Shown here in pieces: positions 27,801 through 35,554 of a stretch of DNA of 64,000 nucleotides. This DNA is from Phyto melanocephala. Lineage: Eukaryota > Arthropoda > Insecta > Diptera > Rhinophoridae. The stretch is taken from contig OW799233.1 in NCBI GenBank assembly GCA_941918925.1, positions 118,185,833 to 118,249,832 of the forward strand. The letters run 5' to 3'. The notes under the pieces are model-generated. The model was not told where the DNA came from. It saw only the letters and a list, made by a program, of their open reading frames with translations, and did no database searches. Numbering within the stretch: position 1 is the first letter of the stretch; each line of letters starts with the position of its first letter. Made by a program: the position numbers and the translations under genes.

Positions 27801-30800
27801 ATGCCTTGACGAGAACTGGAACGATTATGTTGGCCAAAAGAATCACGAAGTGCACGAAATGCATTTTGATTTGAACGTGAATTTTCATAATAAGTTTCAA
27901 ATTGAGCTAGTCTGAAATTGAGAAATGTCAAATTAATGGCTCACATTCACATTCATTCTTTATTCATTTGTACTCTATAAATAAATTTTTTCCCCCTGTC
28001 ATCCGAAACAACAATTTAATTTTCTGGCATCACTAATCTCGATACTCCTCCTATCTAATCTTAAGTAAATGCTTAAAATTCTTTTATGACAATTCGAAAA
28101 AAAATGGCAAGATAATTCTTTCAGACTATCAATCCAACCTCAGTAATTTATCTAAGTGTGTGTAGGCATATTTCTTGGAAATATTTTATTATATTTTGCT
28201 CTTCAATATCACTTACTACACTCTAATCTATGGTCTATGGTCATAGAAAAATTTACTTAAATATTGGTTAGAAAAACTGTAGCTGTATCGGTGAATAACT
28301 TGTAAATTATTTATTTTCTGACGTGATTAAAGAATTTGAATTAAAAAAAAACACACATATAGTCTAAACTAACTTTACTATTAAATATACATTGCAGATA
28401 TTTGCTACTTGAATTTGATAGACATTTTATTCACGCGCTCCACACTCTCATTTACCTTTATGATTTATTTTTGTTTAGAAGGTTTTCTTTGTTTCCTTTT
28501 TTGTTGTTTTGTTGTCTGTACTAATTTAATATTAATTTAGCAAAATAAAAACAATTTAAATTATTTGTTTGTTTCTATATGTTAAGGGGGGAAAAAACAA
28601 AACTATTATAAATAGTTATTTGAAATTTAATGTGTTATAGCTTTTGGATGGTATTTAATAATGTATAAAAAATGCAATACGTTTTACGAAGCATTTATGA
28701 CTTTAGTTAAAATTTATTACTAAACACATTTAGTAACTTGTTGATATTTTGTTACCCTACACTATCACAAGCGGTAGGTTAAATGTTGGTAGTGTTAAAA
28801 ATCTAGCTTAACGACCTTTACTGATCTACTTAAAAGCATAATTGCAATCAGTGTTGCCACTAATTTTTTCTAGAAAAACTTAAAAATTGCTTAAAAGAAA
28901 ACATTGTTTCAAAAAAACAATTTTTTCCAACAACAAAATTTATAATTATTATTAACTATAACTTTGCCGATTTGTGGCTGGTTTCTTAAAAACTATATAC
29001 GGATAACCGTAGAGTAATATCGAATATATAAATATGTTCATGTCACATATAATTTATGAATCGATTTTATTTAAATTCAACATCTCTCAATCATCTTCCC
29101 TATTCCTAAGGTTTCGAAAAATATCTACTTGAGGCAGTGAATAATGTACAATTTACAAATGGAATGACAAAGCTATATATGTATACTTTTGACATTATAA
29201 TTATTTATTTATAAAGTTATACCTTAAAACTGTAAAATTTAACATAATTATGAAAACTTACAGAGACTTTAAAAAACGGTATAATACAGATAAACATTTA
29301 ACTGGTTGTAGGCGAAATAATGGTTGCAATTTTGAATATGCTTCAGTAAAATTAAGTATAAATACATTTCTTAAGGGTCGTCCAACCTAATGCACAATAT
29401 TAATTGCGAGCCACACCTTAACGTTTTTCGACCAACTTAATTTAAAATTTCTTTGTTTAAGTGTTTGAGAAATTCAACCATGGAGAGGTACATAACTGAG
29501 TAGGGCGTTAAGATTGTTGAAGCCTTTTACGAAAATGGACGTTCAAAACAAAATGCATTTTTTGACTTTACAGACGAAATTATCTTTAGCGACAGGCACA
29601 CTTTCACGTCAGCATTTTGGGCAAATGAGAATCTACGTGTGATTGTTGAAAAGCTAATGCATCCACAAATAGTGACTGTTATGGAGCGGTTTATGGGCTA
29701 GCGGCGTCATTGGGCCGTACTTCTTCGAATATGAGATCAACCAAGCAGTTACCGTGCATGGTGTTCGCTATTGCGAGATGCTAACGGACTTTTTGTGGCC
29801 AGAATATAAGAATATGGATCTTGAAGATATGAGGTTTTATACTGTTAACAAACAATAACTCCTTTGCACAAGAAATTTGGTTGCCGTATTATATCACTCC
29901 GTGGCGATGTAAATAGGCTGCCAAGATCATGTGATTTTACACCGTTGGACTTCTTTATTTTTTTCTTTCTTTGATGATATTTAAAAGAAAAAGTGTACGC
30001 CAATAAGCCAAGAAGAATTCTAGATCTAAAGAATGAGATTAATCGGCACACTAACAACATTTAATTATGTCTCAGTGGCATTGAAAATATAAAGCGGACC
30101 GGATAAAAATATGTCACCGAAACCGTGGAGACCATTTGGCCGATATTTTGCTTCATTCATAATTTTATACATTCTCCTATCATAATAAGAAATATAATTT
30201 AATTATCCGAAAACTTTAAACTTCATGCGGTTTGGCTGGACCACCTTGTAGATTGTACTCCTGGGATTCAAACAAAACGCCTTTAACTTACTAAAAAATA
30301 TTCGAATTTAAATAAACTTTAACAGAAATAAATTTTAGGTTCGCACAAATATGTTGATCAAATTAATTAAGAATCGGTTATTGTTTGTCCGAGCTTGTAT
30401 ATAAGATACCCTATAGGGTCAACTATTGTAAATTAGTAACGCTATAAAACCTATTAAAAAAAAAATAATAAAACTAATCAGTTTATTTAAATTTGTTTTA
30501 TAATTTGTAGAGTAGGGTATAATATGTTTGGGTTTAAGAGACCATAACCTTTTTATTTGTTTTTATTAATTGTATTGAATATATTGTATTTACTAATCAA
30601 AGCAAATAATTTGAACAAAAACAAATTTAACAATATAATTTAAATTATTTATTTTATTACATGGGTGTATTATAAATTTATTAACAAAAAAAAAAATGTA
30701 TGATCATCAAATAACCACATTCATCAATCACACATTTGTAACGTGTTTAAAGTGTGTTGAATCGATTTAAACGTCATATTTCAATGAATGAATAAATTAA

Positions 30801-30980
30801 CAAAATATAATCACAAAAACAATAACAAAACAAACAAACAAAAAATGCTTTATTGCAACCACATTTTGCAAGTGTTAATATGAGTAACACATTCAAGGTT
30901 TTTATATTAATTAGGTTTTAAATTTATTTATTAATTTTTATTTACCACGAAGGGACTCAATAAAATTTCTAAGAAAATAA

Positions 30981-31011
<31 letters not shown>

Positions 31012-34000
31012 AGGAATATGTATAAATATCAATGTGTGTTTTTATTGACTAAGAGAATTTATTTTTAAGTTTTGAATCGAACTGCTGGTTCGTATTTTAC
31101 TTTTCATCGTATTCGCTGATTTGTAAAAGGAATTTGCAAATATGGGCGGGTTGATTTTGATTGTTTAATGCGGCCATATTGTTTTGATGATAATTGCGAA
31201 ATTAAGGCACCGCCACTAGATCACCGCGTCCAGTTTCACGAGTAGGCAGCACTTTATTTTCAAATTAACTTAACTCGCAAAAATCAAGTTTTACACAAAA
31301 AGGTTTTTTTAAATTTTTTCCAATTTGTTCAAGACTTTTTGTTTTAAATTTTAATGTAGCCCACTTACGATATAATAAGACTTATGATAAGTTTTCGATA
31401 AATTCTCCATATAGAAATTGTTTTATTTTTCAGTTACGTTAATTTTGTCGTCTAAAAAGTTGAACTAAAATGTGACAGCGAAAATGACATAACCCGCAAA
31501 GAAAAAGGTTGAGGAAATTTTTTTTAATTCCTTTTTTTATAATTTAATGTGCCGAACGTTATTGTAAAACATCCCTTGTGTAAGCGGTCATGTCAAGAAT
31601 TTTTGCGTAATTGCTTCGTTATGCGATTGTTATGATTTTTCGTTTGAAATGTATGAAAACTATAATAAATCATTTAATCTGGCTTAAGTTCATTTCCCTA
31701 AATTATTCAAGTTTATGAAACATTTCTAAGTTAAATTGTAAATTTTTAGAATACTGAAAAATTACTCCGATATTAGTCGTAATGCATTTTCGAAACCAAC
31801 TACGATTTCATCATCAGCACTCTTTATCGGCATATTCATATGTAGTTTGAAACTACTATTTATGTTAAAATTTTATAGAATTAGAAGATGGGAAGCATAG
31901 CATTTATTTTAAAATTTTTCTTTCTTATCAACCGAACAAAGAATTTCTGTGAGTATCTCGTGACCATGAGCTTTTTTGATCTCGCGGTCGCGGTCACAAA
32001 AAATGGTTGGTGTCGTTAACGTTACAATTGAACGGCTTGTATATCTGTAACTACTATTACTTTTGATTCAATATTTTGCCAGAGCACATTTTGAAGGCCG
32101 GAAAACAATCTCCATCAAGAAGTCGACTTCGAAAAATATGTCACTTACGTTATTTTTGCGGTTAGAGGTCGTAGTGTTTTAGTATAAACAGTAACTTCGT
32201 AAGGTCATTAATATGTAGCCTAAATAAAGTTTATTCTTACTCTATATATTATTGCATAAACAGCACTTGTTAGAAAAAAATATTGAATAATTCAAATATC
32301 GAATTTATTCTTTAATTTTTTTACTCTCAAGTATTTGTAAACTATTTTAATTTTTTATTTATTAATAAACTATGTACAAAAAGTTTCACTTACAATTAAT
32401 CTAACATTTTCCCTTTTAAGGTACCGAAGACTGTCCCGTAAGATCTGTTGTCAACCGTGTTGGGTCACAACTACACAAAGCCCTGTCAGAGAAGGGTATG
32501 GCACTCTTAGTCAATCATGGCATCTGTGATGAAAAGGTTAGTACTTTGTTCATACAATATGAATTTAAAATTTTTTTAATTTTAATTATACTAAATATTC
32601 TAATATCTTGGTGTAGTTAAAAACCGCTTGGGATCATTTGGATGATTTTGTTGATTTACCTACAGACGTCAAAGAACACTACATACGTACAGGTGATGAG
32701 AATCATGGCTATGTTAGTCCCGGTCTAGAACGTTTCGATGGCAAAACACCAGAGTTGCGTCATGCTTTTAATATCTGCACATTAAATTCTAAAAATCTGC
32801 CAGAAGAGCCATTGCCAGGATTTGCGGATCACATATCGGTATTGGCTGAAGACTTTAAAGCACTGTCACGTTTTCTTCTACAAGCTTTGGCTCTATCACT
32901 GGACATACCACAGACATTTTTCCTGGAAAAACACTCACATATGTTGTCTGGCGATAATGATAACGAGACGACATTACGTTTGCTATATTATCCACCGGTT
33001 ATAGAAGATGATGAAGTTAGTAAAAACGAATTTCTTAAAGGGCGTTGTAAGTACAGTTATCAACGTTGTCTGTCAGATCAGCCAGATTTTCGTCCAGAAT
33101 ATAATCCACGTGATGAATACAACGATGTTGATGGAGAAGATACAAAGGGTCTTAATGGCAATCTAGATTGTACAGAACGTAAATTACCCAATGGTGCGAT
33201 AATACGTTGTGGCGCTCACACAGATTACGGCACATTTACGTTATTGGCTCAGGATTCGGAAGGTGGTCTTGAAGTTAAGTTACCCGGCAGTGAAAAGTGG
33301 CAAAGAGTTGGTCATTTGCCAGGAGCCATATTAATAAATTGTGGGGAAATTTTATCGATATGGACCCAGAATCGTTATCCTGCCTTGGTAAGCTATGGCT
33401 ATGAAATATTTGTTTTTAAAATTCCAACTTATTTTGTTTTTATTAATTGTAGCAACATCGCGTAGTAATACCTGAACAAGAACATATACGTTGTAGAGGT
33501 CGCCATTCTATAGCTTTCTTTTGTCATCCTGGTAGGTTTTGTTTATTTATTTTGAAATATGTCTGTGTTTTATTTACATTCTGTTTTTGTTTATCCCTAA
33601 TAGATAATTTGACAATGATATCTCCCAACGATTTACCTCTACCCGCTGATGGTCAAGACATTACCTGTAAAAAGACACGTAAAAAGTCACTAAAGGCTGC
33701 TAAAGAAAAGTAAGTAAAGTGAATGTGATATAAATACATACTTACAATCAAAATGTTTATACCCTAAAAAAAATTAAATTTTCAATTCTGATATAATATT
33801 TTACTTAATGGAAACAAAAATTGTTTTAATTATTAAATAAATAAATTCTATTTTACATTTTCAAATGACAAGTATTTACAAAGATCTTTAGCTGATTATT
33901 TTTTTAATTTAAGCTCTCAAAGTCCATAGCTAACAAACAAGTCTCTCTTCTCCCATTTATTTCAAATGTCAAAATTCATTTATAAAAAATAAAAACCAAA

Positions 34001-35473
34001 AAATTCTCTCCGAACAGCTATTGGCTGATAAATAAATATGCCTTGACAAAAATCATACAAAATTGTTTATACCCTTCACAGGTTTGTCAATCCGTTTGAA
34101 ATTTATACAATTTTCACTTCCGACCCCATAAAGTATATATTTTCTGAAAGCTTATGAATAGGGGAGTCGATTAAGCTCTGTCAGTCTGTCCGTCTGTCCG
34201 TGTGTATGTTGAAATCAACTTTTTGAAGCCCCCCGAAATCGCATGGACCAGGGTGAGGTATTAAAATATCAGAAATATTCGGGAGTAGATCGGTATTGAA
34301 AATCAGAAACATCGGTACATAAACAACGACCACCTCGATTTTTTTCACAAAAACAACATTACAACAACAACATACATACATACAAACATGTATACTGCTT
34401 AGAGTAAGCATGGCATCGAATCCCAGCTGAGCCAAAAAAATTCTTTTTTAATAATTTTTTTTTATTTTTTTTTATTTGTTTTTTTATATATTATTTATAT
34501 TTTTATTATTATTTTTTTTTAATTTTTTTTTGTTTTTAAATTTTTTTTTTATTTTTTTGTTTTATATTTATTATTTATATTAAATATTTTTTATAAATTT
34601 TTTTTCTTAATTTTTTTAATTTTTTTTTTTAATTTTTTAAAATTTTTTTTTTAACATACATGCATACATACTTACATAAATTTATAATTTTACAATGGTA
34701 TGTTTTTATATATGTATGTACGTATTTCATATGAGATGAATGGTGATACAAGCTACTGTTATTGCATGACTACACGTTGTGAAGGGTATATAAGATTCGG
34801 CACGGCCGAATATAGCGCTCTTACTTGTTAATTCTAAAAAGTTCAAATCTAGAAAAACTGAAGAACTGCTCAAAAGAATAATGTAAAAGAACTAAGCCCA
34901 ATAGCGTTGTTTTTTTTTTTTTTGTGAAACACAAAAACATCAATTCTGTGTCATACACATGCCATTGTACTCGACAGGGCATAATCGTTCAAATCTGTGC
35001 CTTTATACTTACAAATTACATTTCATACAATAACTGAATAAAGTTTGAAAAGTGAGCACACCAAAGAAACCATATTGAATCAAAGCAGCAACACTTAGAT
35101 TTCGAAAATCAATTGCAAAACTATTTATGGTTTTACCAAAGCTGTGTAATACGGCTCCTGAAAGAATTTTACTATTGCATCGCTAAGTAGTGCATTGACT
35201 CGCTTCGGCGATATTTTTATGGGGTTATTGAAAGCCTTCTAAGAATGCTTAATGCTTCATCACAAAAAATAGCTGTTTATGTATTTAAAAAATGAATTGG
35301 TATTTATTTTTGGGTTTTAGTAAAAAAAAAATTGTTTAAATCGTATGTAAAAGTATAATTTTTATTTTTCTTTCTAACAATTTTATTGCTTTCCTTTTAA
35401 TTTCAGAGTTTATAATGCCTATCAACTGATACAAAAACGTTTTCGAGATACTTACCACAATAGTTCACAGTAA
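3761..35473 (+). CDS. 2-oxoglutarate/Fe(II)-dependent dioxygenase, isopenicillin-N-synthase-like, six coding exons
   Basis: Coding exons are 3761-3845, 32421-32536, 32617-33387, 33453-33531, 33604-33709 and 35407-35473. They total 1224 nt, giving 407 residues plus TAA. All five introns are GT-AG and all phases join without a break. The N-terminal part looks like the DIOX_N domain: VPIIDLAHC (residues 20-28) and a MALLVNHGI strand (55-63). The C-terminal 2OG-FeII_Oxy core has HTDYGTF (H268, D270) and QHRV (H326) as the iron triad, and GRHS (R341, S343) as the probable 2-oxoglutarate carboxylate site. Between the domains, around residues 195-255, is an acidic/polar insertion. The tail after residue 350 is lysine-rich. 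There is no signal peptide or membrane segment, so it is probably cytosolic or nuclear. The family oxidises small molecules using O2 and 2-oxoglutarate; the substrate here is unknown. From memory, Drosophila has relatives such as CG5346 and CG33093/CG33099; I cannot say which is orthologous. The start ATG has a good insect context (ACAAAATG). Confidence 0.9.
4717..4900 (+). mobile_element. HINE family 1, 5' fragment
   Basis: TATACCCTTCACAGAG start, then the conserved run CATTTCCGACCCC, GTCAGTCTGTCCGTGTGTAT and GTTGAAATCA. It is cut at 4901, where a HINE of a second family begins in opposite orientation. Confidence 0.65.
4901..6285 (-). mobile_element. HINE family 2 (DINE-1/Helentron-like), carrying a mariner MITE
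   Basis: The 3' end on the minus strand is at 4901 (AACAAGTAAGAGC in + sense), followed by the hairpin ATTCGGCTGTGCCGAAT. The body matches the copy at 39809-41579 in reverse, including GTGGGCGT words, GACGGACGGACATAGCTAG and the CCCCATAAAG-type 5' region near 6240. A 201-bp TA-flanked mariner MITE lies at 5046-5246. The 5' hairpin end is lost. HINEs are non-autonomous and depend on Helentron Rep/helicase proteins from elsewhere. Confidence 0.7.
5046..5246. mobile_element. mariner MITE inside HINE family 2
   Basis: 201 bp between TA dinucleotides (5044-5045 and 5247-5248). The ends GAGGGTGGTTAAATTTTAAG and its complement form about 30-bp inverted repeats. It is an internally deleted relative of the 508-bp element at 40927-41434, sharing about 130 bp next to one end. 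Confidence 0.78.
6286..7105 (+). mobile_element. HINE family 3, partial
   Basis: The 3' end is GATTCGGTACGGCCTAATAT then CTCTTACTTGTT at 7105. The body has AAAATGGCGGTCAATAA and CCCTCACAATATTGGTATTA segments, seen again at 11700-11950 and in reverse at 36860-37160. The 5' end is missing. Confidence 0.55.
7106..8155. other. intronic AT-rich DNA, nothing recognised
   Basis: No conserved reading frame, inverted-repeat pair or match to other repeats in the window was seen. Confidence 0.45.
8160..8678 (-). mobile_element. HINE family 1, 5' half
   Basis: The 5' end is at 8678 (GTGTGAAGGGTATA in + sense). Inward come the CAGACGGACAGACTGACAGA motif, CGAGGTGGTCGTGGG, a (CATA)n/(GTTGTT) run and TTTGGCTCAGCTGGGATTCG. 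It breaks off in the A-rich core, so the hairpin 3' end is absent. Confidence 0.68.
8708..9086. mobile_element. possible MITE or foldback element
   Basis: The left end CAAGGCATATTCATACAG and the right end, complement of CAAGGTGAATTCATACAG, match at 15 of 18 positions. A third CAAGGCGAATTCA lies at about 9010. No clear target duplication. Confidence 0.4.
9087..9940. other. intronic AT-rich DNA, nothing recognised
   Basis: Dominated by A/T runs. No gene or repeat end was identified. Confidence 0.45.
9945..10290 (-). mobile_element. diverged HINE, 5' part
   Basis: The order of motifs is that of HINE family 1 read backwards: GGCAGTCGTG, GCTCATAACTCAGAAAG, CAATCGGACATAGCTCAGTC, GGTCGGAAATG, AAACGGAATGACA, TATATATACCC and GATGAAGGGTATGATA. 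The 99-codon frame at 10014-10313 runs through these motifs and is not a gene. Confidence 0.55.
10366..10906. mobile_element. TA-flanked MITE, copy A, with a nested hAT MITE
   Basis: Flanked by TA (10364-10365, 10907-10908). Ends are CCCAACAGAAAAAA and the complement of CCCAGGAAAA. Copy B at 36434-36839 is the same family in the opposite orientation; shared words include TAATTTGTCATAA, ACAATTCATG, ATTAGTGTTTTCACCTAAAT and CACTTCGTCACCAGTTGAAC. Removing the nested 155-bp element and one 8-bp repeat leaves 378 bp, close to the 406 bp of copy B. Confidence 0.72.
10431..10585. mobile_element. hAT-type MITE nested in the TA MITE
   Basis: The inverted ends TAGAGTTGGGCA and the complement of TCGAGTTGGGTCA are typical of hAT MITEs. 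It is flanked by 8-bp repeats ATTAAAAG and ATCAAAAG (one mismatch), the hAT target length. The homologous MITE copy B lacks it, which supplies an empty site. Confidence 0.75.
10909..11559. other. intronic DNA, nothing recognised
   Basis: Contains a short GC-richer piece at about 11041-11100 but no conserved frame or repeat ends. Confidence 0.4.
11560..12007 (+). mobile_element. HINE family 3, decayed copy
   Basis: Left: GACCCCATAAATTATATATT and GGAGTCGATTAAGCAATGTC. Middle: GACCGCCATTATAAAATGG and TCAAGCCCTTTAAT. Right: GATTCGGCACGGCTTAATAT with a weakened CTCTTAATT end. Its short reading frames on both strands are accidental. Confidence 0.55.
12251..13313. mobile_element. MITE-like element with CCATGG ends, interrupted by a pogo-type MITE
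   Basis: The left end TACACGCAAAGAAAAAATAT, continuing GGTTGTGATAATC, pairs with the right end GATCATGTCGTAACCATGG followed by TTTTTCTTTGAGTGTA. Without the 342-bp nested element it is about 720 bp. The truncated copy at 3195-3392 matches its right end. Superfamily unknown. Confidence 0.6.
12711..13052. mobile_element. pogo/Tigger-like MITE
   Basis: 342 bp between TA dinucleotides. The ends CAGTCGTATCTGGATATAGT and the complement of CAGTCGTGTCTGGATATAGT differ at one base, and both continue GAAC. The GATATAG..GAAC words repeat internally (12751-12772, 12975-12995). The CAGT start with TA duplication fits pogo/Tigger-type elements. A 65-codon minus frame across it is not a gene. Confidence 0.78.
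13318..14074 (+). mobile_element. Helitron-like element with about 122-bp tandem repeats, copy A
   Basis: Five tandem units with GCCACGC anchors near 13472, 13595, 13715, 13838 and 13959, spaced 120-123 bp. Each unit carries CTGAAACTTTGCACA, ATTTCGTGAT and GTGGGC..GCCACGCCC. It ends GGGCGTAGCAACGCGCGCC, then GGGTTTGGCTAG followed by T, as expected for a Helitron 3' end (CTAG^T). The 5' boundary (TC after A) is uncertain: 13318 or 13350. Confidence 0.6.
14075..15799. other. intronic AT-rich DNA, nothing recognised
   Basis: A 65-codon frame at 15472-15669 has no ATG start and no recognised relatives. It is not called as a gene. Confidence 0.4.
15805..15965. repeat. dispersed repeat, copy 1
   Basis: ACATGACATATTACCAAAAA, GCACTTCGTGAATC and CTTACTTAGTGCTTACCTGC recur with changes at 26270-26345. 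It contains an inverted pair GGCATGATTA / TAATCATGCC. The class is unknown. Confidence 0.4.
15966..17500. other. intronic DNA, nothing recognised
   Basis: AT-rich with scattered (CAA)n/(GTTGTT)n words near 16500-16700. No gene or element ends. Confidence 0.4.
17505..17710 (-). mobile_element. very diverged HINE fragment
   Basis: GTCTCATATCTCAGTTTGTA, CATACATACGCACACACAGA and CTGACAGAATTAGG follow the motif order of HINE family 1 in reverse. Ends are not recognisable. Confidence 0.35.
17761..17985. mobile_element. MITE with about 38-bp inverted ends
   Basis: The left AGGCTTTAGTTCATATTAAC, continuing to AACAAAG, pairs with the right complement AGGCTTGAGTTCATATTAAT, continuing to AACAAAG, with few mismatches. 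The internal words ACGATTTCATCATC and ATGCATTTTCG reappear at 31780-31830. The inverted pairing extends some 15 bp outwards, so true ends may lie slightly outside. Confidence 0.62.
17986..20138. other. intronic DNA, nothing firmly recognised
   Basis: A 69-codon frame at 19338-19547 has no ATG start and no recognised motif. The last 80 bp before 20139 may be the upstream part of the hAT relic that resumes at 22082. Confidence 0.4.
20693..21829 (-). mobile_element. Helitron-like element with about 122-bp tandem repeats, copy B
   Basis: On the minus strand it starts TCTATATATATAAAAGTG after A and ends GGGTTTGGCTAG before T, the A^TC...CTAG^T signature of canonical Helitrons. Eight GGCGTGG anchors at 20800, 20923, 21044, 21166, 21289, 21411, 21531 and 21654 mark units of 120-123 bp. 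A long (CA)n tract lies at 21761-21806. There is no coding capacity. It sits in the A/T core of a HINE. Confidence 0.7.
21761..21806. repeat. (CA)n microsatellite
   Basis: About 22 uninterrupted AC units at one end of the tandem-repeat Helitron-like element. Copy A has only five GT units at the same place and copy C has none. Confidence 0.9.
22082..22263 (+). pseudogene. hAT transposase fragment
   Basis: The frame reads KKELDIALKALIATDVQPLS then IVEDIG. This matches the pattern of BED-finger hAT transposases around D.QP.SIVE..GF (family knowledge). It stops at 22260. The HINE 3' end abuts its start, so the HINE probably inserted into a hAT copy. The matching upstream part is not certain. Confidence 0.55.
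22264..23754. other. intronic DNA with a small tandem duplication
   Basis: A 40-bp unit (ATTGTAAAAAAATCTATATT then GTAGG and a T run) is repeated twice at 23043-23122. Otherwise nothing recognised. Confidence 0.45.
23755..24476 (+). pseudogene. non-LTR retrotransposon fragment, RNase H and C-terminal region
   Basis: Broken frames read GGSKMSCGIESGVL (RNase H start, DGSKM type), then DHYGTKRVDELARRRS (end of RNase H) and a later segment with GKHVSRLEPPSNDHCRNCM (the H..RL....DxxCRxC region after RNase H). The motifs recur in the same order at 50585-51130, so both come from one LINE family, probably of the R1/LOA group. Confidence 0.55.
24477..25430 (-). pseudogene. 5'-truncated LINE of another family, with (AAAT)n tail
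   Basis: On the minus strand it ends in an (AAATA)n tail at 24477-24494. Upstream is a decayed reverse transcriptase: a FRKAFDKVNHKII segment near 25335-25385 (jockey/CR1-type F..AFD.V.H pattern) and an ...FWSMV..FG region near 24880-24915. Many stops. A plus-strand frame at 24940-25140 is accidental. Confidence 0.5.
25431..26265. other. intronic DNA, nothing recognised
   Basis: May include more of the truncated LINE up to about 25530, but no motif proves it. Confidence 0.4.
26270..26470. repeat. dispersed repeat, copy 2
   Basis: ATTACCAAAAAGCTCTTCTT, CGCTTACTTAGTGCTTACAT and GCTTCTACGCGC correspond to copy 1 at 15805-15880. Boundaries unclear. Confidence 0.4.
27030..27770 (+). pseudogene. 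LINE reverse transcriptase fragment with YADD
   Basis: NGVRQRCVMSPLLFNIA at 27097-27147 and LDDLDYADDIYLLSH at 27211-27255 are RT motifs B and C. The longest frame, 27269-27766, continues into CYLGSVIDSKGGSSADIANR and ILNGCETWNAA. These are the post-catalytic YLGS.I...G and S.L.G.E.W regions of RTE-like LINEs. The part upstream has stops, and no endonuclease is left. Confidence 0.65.
27775..27950 (-). pseudogene. mariner transposase N-terminal fragment
   Basis: The minus strand reads YYENSRSNQNAFRALRDSFG then QHNRSS, the mariner helix-turn-helix. It is the same lineage as the elements at 29373-30247 and 40927-41434. It abuts the LINE fragment. Confidence 0.6.
27951..29370. other. intronic DNA with possible HINE remnant
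   Basis: About 29080-29200 has ATTCCTAAGGTTTCGAAAAA and AATGGAATGACAAAGC, like a worn HINE 5' region. CAGTGTTGCCACTAA at 28851 resembles a hAT end, but no partner was found. Confidence 0.35.
29373..30247 (+). pseudogene. decayed mariner element with both ends
   Basis: The ends AGGGTCGTCCAACC and the complement of AGGTGGTCCAGCC form imperfect inverted repeats. Inside are remnants of transposase: KIVEAFYENGRSKQNAF (after a stop), a YGLAASLGRTSS segment shifted out of frame, and KEKVYANKPRRI near the C-terminus. The 3' region (GGCCGATATTTTGCTTCATT) matches the mariner MITEs at 5046 and 40927. Confidence 0.62.
30250..32420. other. end of intron 1, little recognised
   Basis: An (AAAT)n tract lies at 30979-31013. 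A MITE-like stretch at 31780-31830 shares ATGCATTTTCG and ACGATTTCATCATC with 17861-17930. GC rises slightly at 31195-31250, without a conserved frame. Confidence 0.4.
32421..32536 (+). CDS. dioxygenase gene, coding exon 2
   Basis: Acceptor TTTTAAG at 32420, donor AAG|GTTAGT at 32536. Encodes residues 29-67, including the ALLVNHGI segment that is typical of the DIOX_N domain (family pattern F-x-v-x-NHGI). Entry phase 1, exit phase 0. Confidence 0.88.
32617..33387 (+). CDS. dioxygenase gene, coding exon 3
   Basis: Acceptor GTGTAG at 32616, donor TTG|GTAAGC after 33387. Encodes residues 68-324: the rest of the N-terminal domain (GYVSPGLERF, LRLLYYPP), the polar insertion, and the start of the catalytic jelly roll with H268 and D270 and the ILINCGEIL strand. 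Open reading continues into the intron to 33465, but the splice gives the conserved HRV motif immediately, so the intron reading is rejected. Confidence 0.92.
33453..33531 (+). CDS. dioxygenase gene, coding exon 4
   Basis: Acceptor AATTGTAG at 33452, donor CCTG|GTAGGT. Encodes QHRVVIPEQ at its start and GRHSIAFFCHP at its end: the distal iron ligand H326, the 2-oxoglutarate residues R341/S343 and the FF..P strand. Phase 0 in, phase 1 out. The intron before it is only 65 bp. Confidence 0.9.
33604..33709 (+). CDS. dioxygenase gene, coding exon 5
   Basis: Acceptor CCTAATAG at 33603, donor AAA|GTAAGT at 33709. Begins by completing the D of HPD and encodes NLTMISPND and a basic stretch (KKTRKKSLKAAKEK). 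Phase 1 in, phase 2 out. Confidence 0.87.
34068..34829 (+). mobile_element. complete HINE family 1 in intron 5
   Basis: 762 bp from TATACCCTTCACAGG to CTCTTACTTGTT, with the 3' hairpin ATTCGGCACGGCCGAAT. It lies in the sense direction inside the last intron, 575 bp before exon 6. It lacks the tandem-repeat insertion of the 20139 copy and so shows the undisturbed structure: 5' hairpin, GTCTGTCCGTCTGTCCGTGT block, A/T core, 3' hairpin. The minus frame at 34181-34435 arises from the repeat. Confidence 0.82.
35407..35473 (+). CDS. dioxygenase gene, terminal coding exon 6
   Basis: Acceptor TTTAATTTCAG at 35406. Joins in phase 2 to give KVYNAYQLIQKRFRDTYH followed by a short tail and TAA at 35471-35473. 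The C-terminal helix resembles the Y..LIQ.RFR helix that ends insect members of this family. Confidence 0.82.
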
Positions 35474-35548
35474 TAGTTCAATACATACCTACTTTAGTTT
35501 ATAACAACAGGACTTTATTTTTAATGTCTTTTATTAATTTAAGATAAA

Positions 35549-35554
35549 AATAAA
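35549..35554 (+). promoter_or_regulatory. candidate polyadenylation signal of the dioxygenase gene
   Basis: AATAAA lies 76 bp after the stop codon in an AT-rich 3' untranslated stretch. Other AATAAA-like words follow within 100 bp, so the exact site used is not decided by sequence. Confidence 0.4.

Larger units (their letters stand above)
3846..32420 (+). other. intron 1 of the dioxygenase gene, about 28.6 kb
   Basis: Lies between the donor G|GTAAGT at 3846 and the acceptor at 32420. Over a third of it is recognisable mobile DNA, listed separately. The orientation of elements is mixed. No second conserved host gene was recognised inside it. Confidence 0.8.

Noticed and set aside
28851..28870. 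hAT terminus CAGTGTTGCCAC
   Set aside because: No matching inverted end or 8-bp duplication found nearby.
33388..33465. Readthrough C-terminus of exon 3
   Set aside because: Splicing at 33387/33453 restores the conserved HRV iron-ligand motif; the readthrough sequence is intron.
34181..34435. 84-codon minus frame, similar to one at 20346-20543
   Set aside because: The two proteins resemble each other only because the DNA is the same HINE repeat; they include the (CATA)n and (GTT)n runs, and the frame is not conserved in the copy at 8160-8678.
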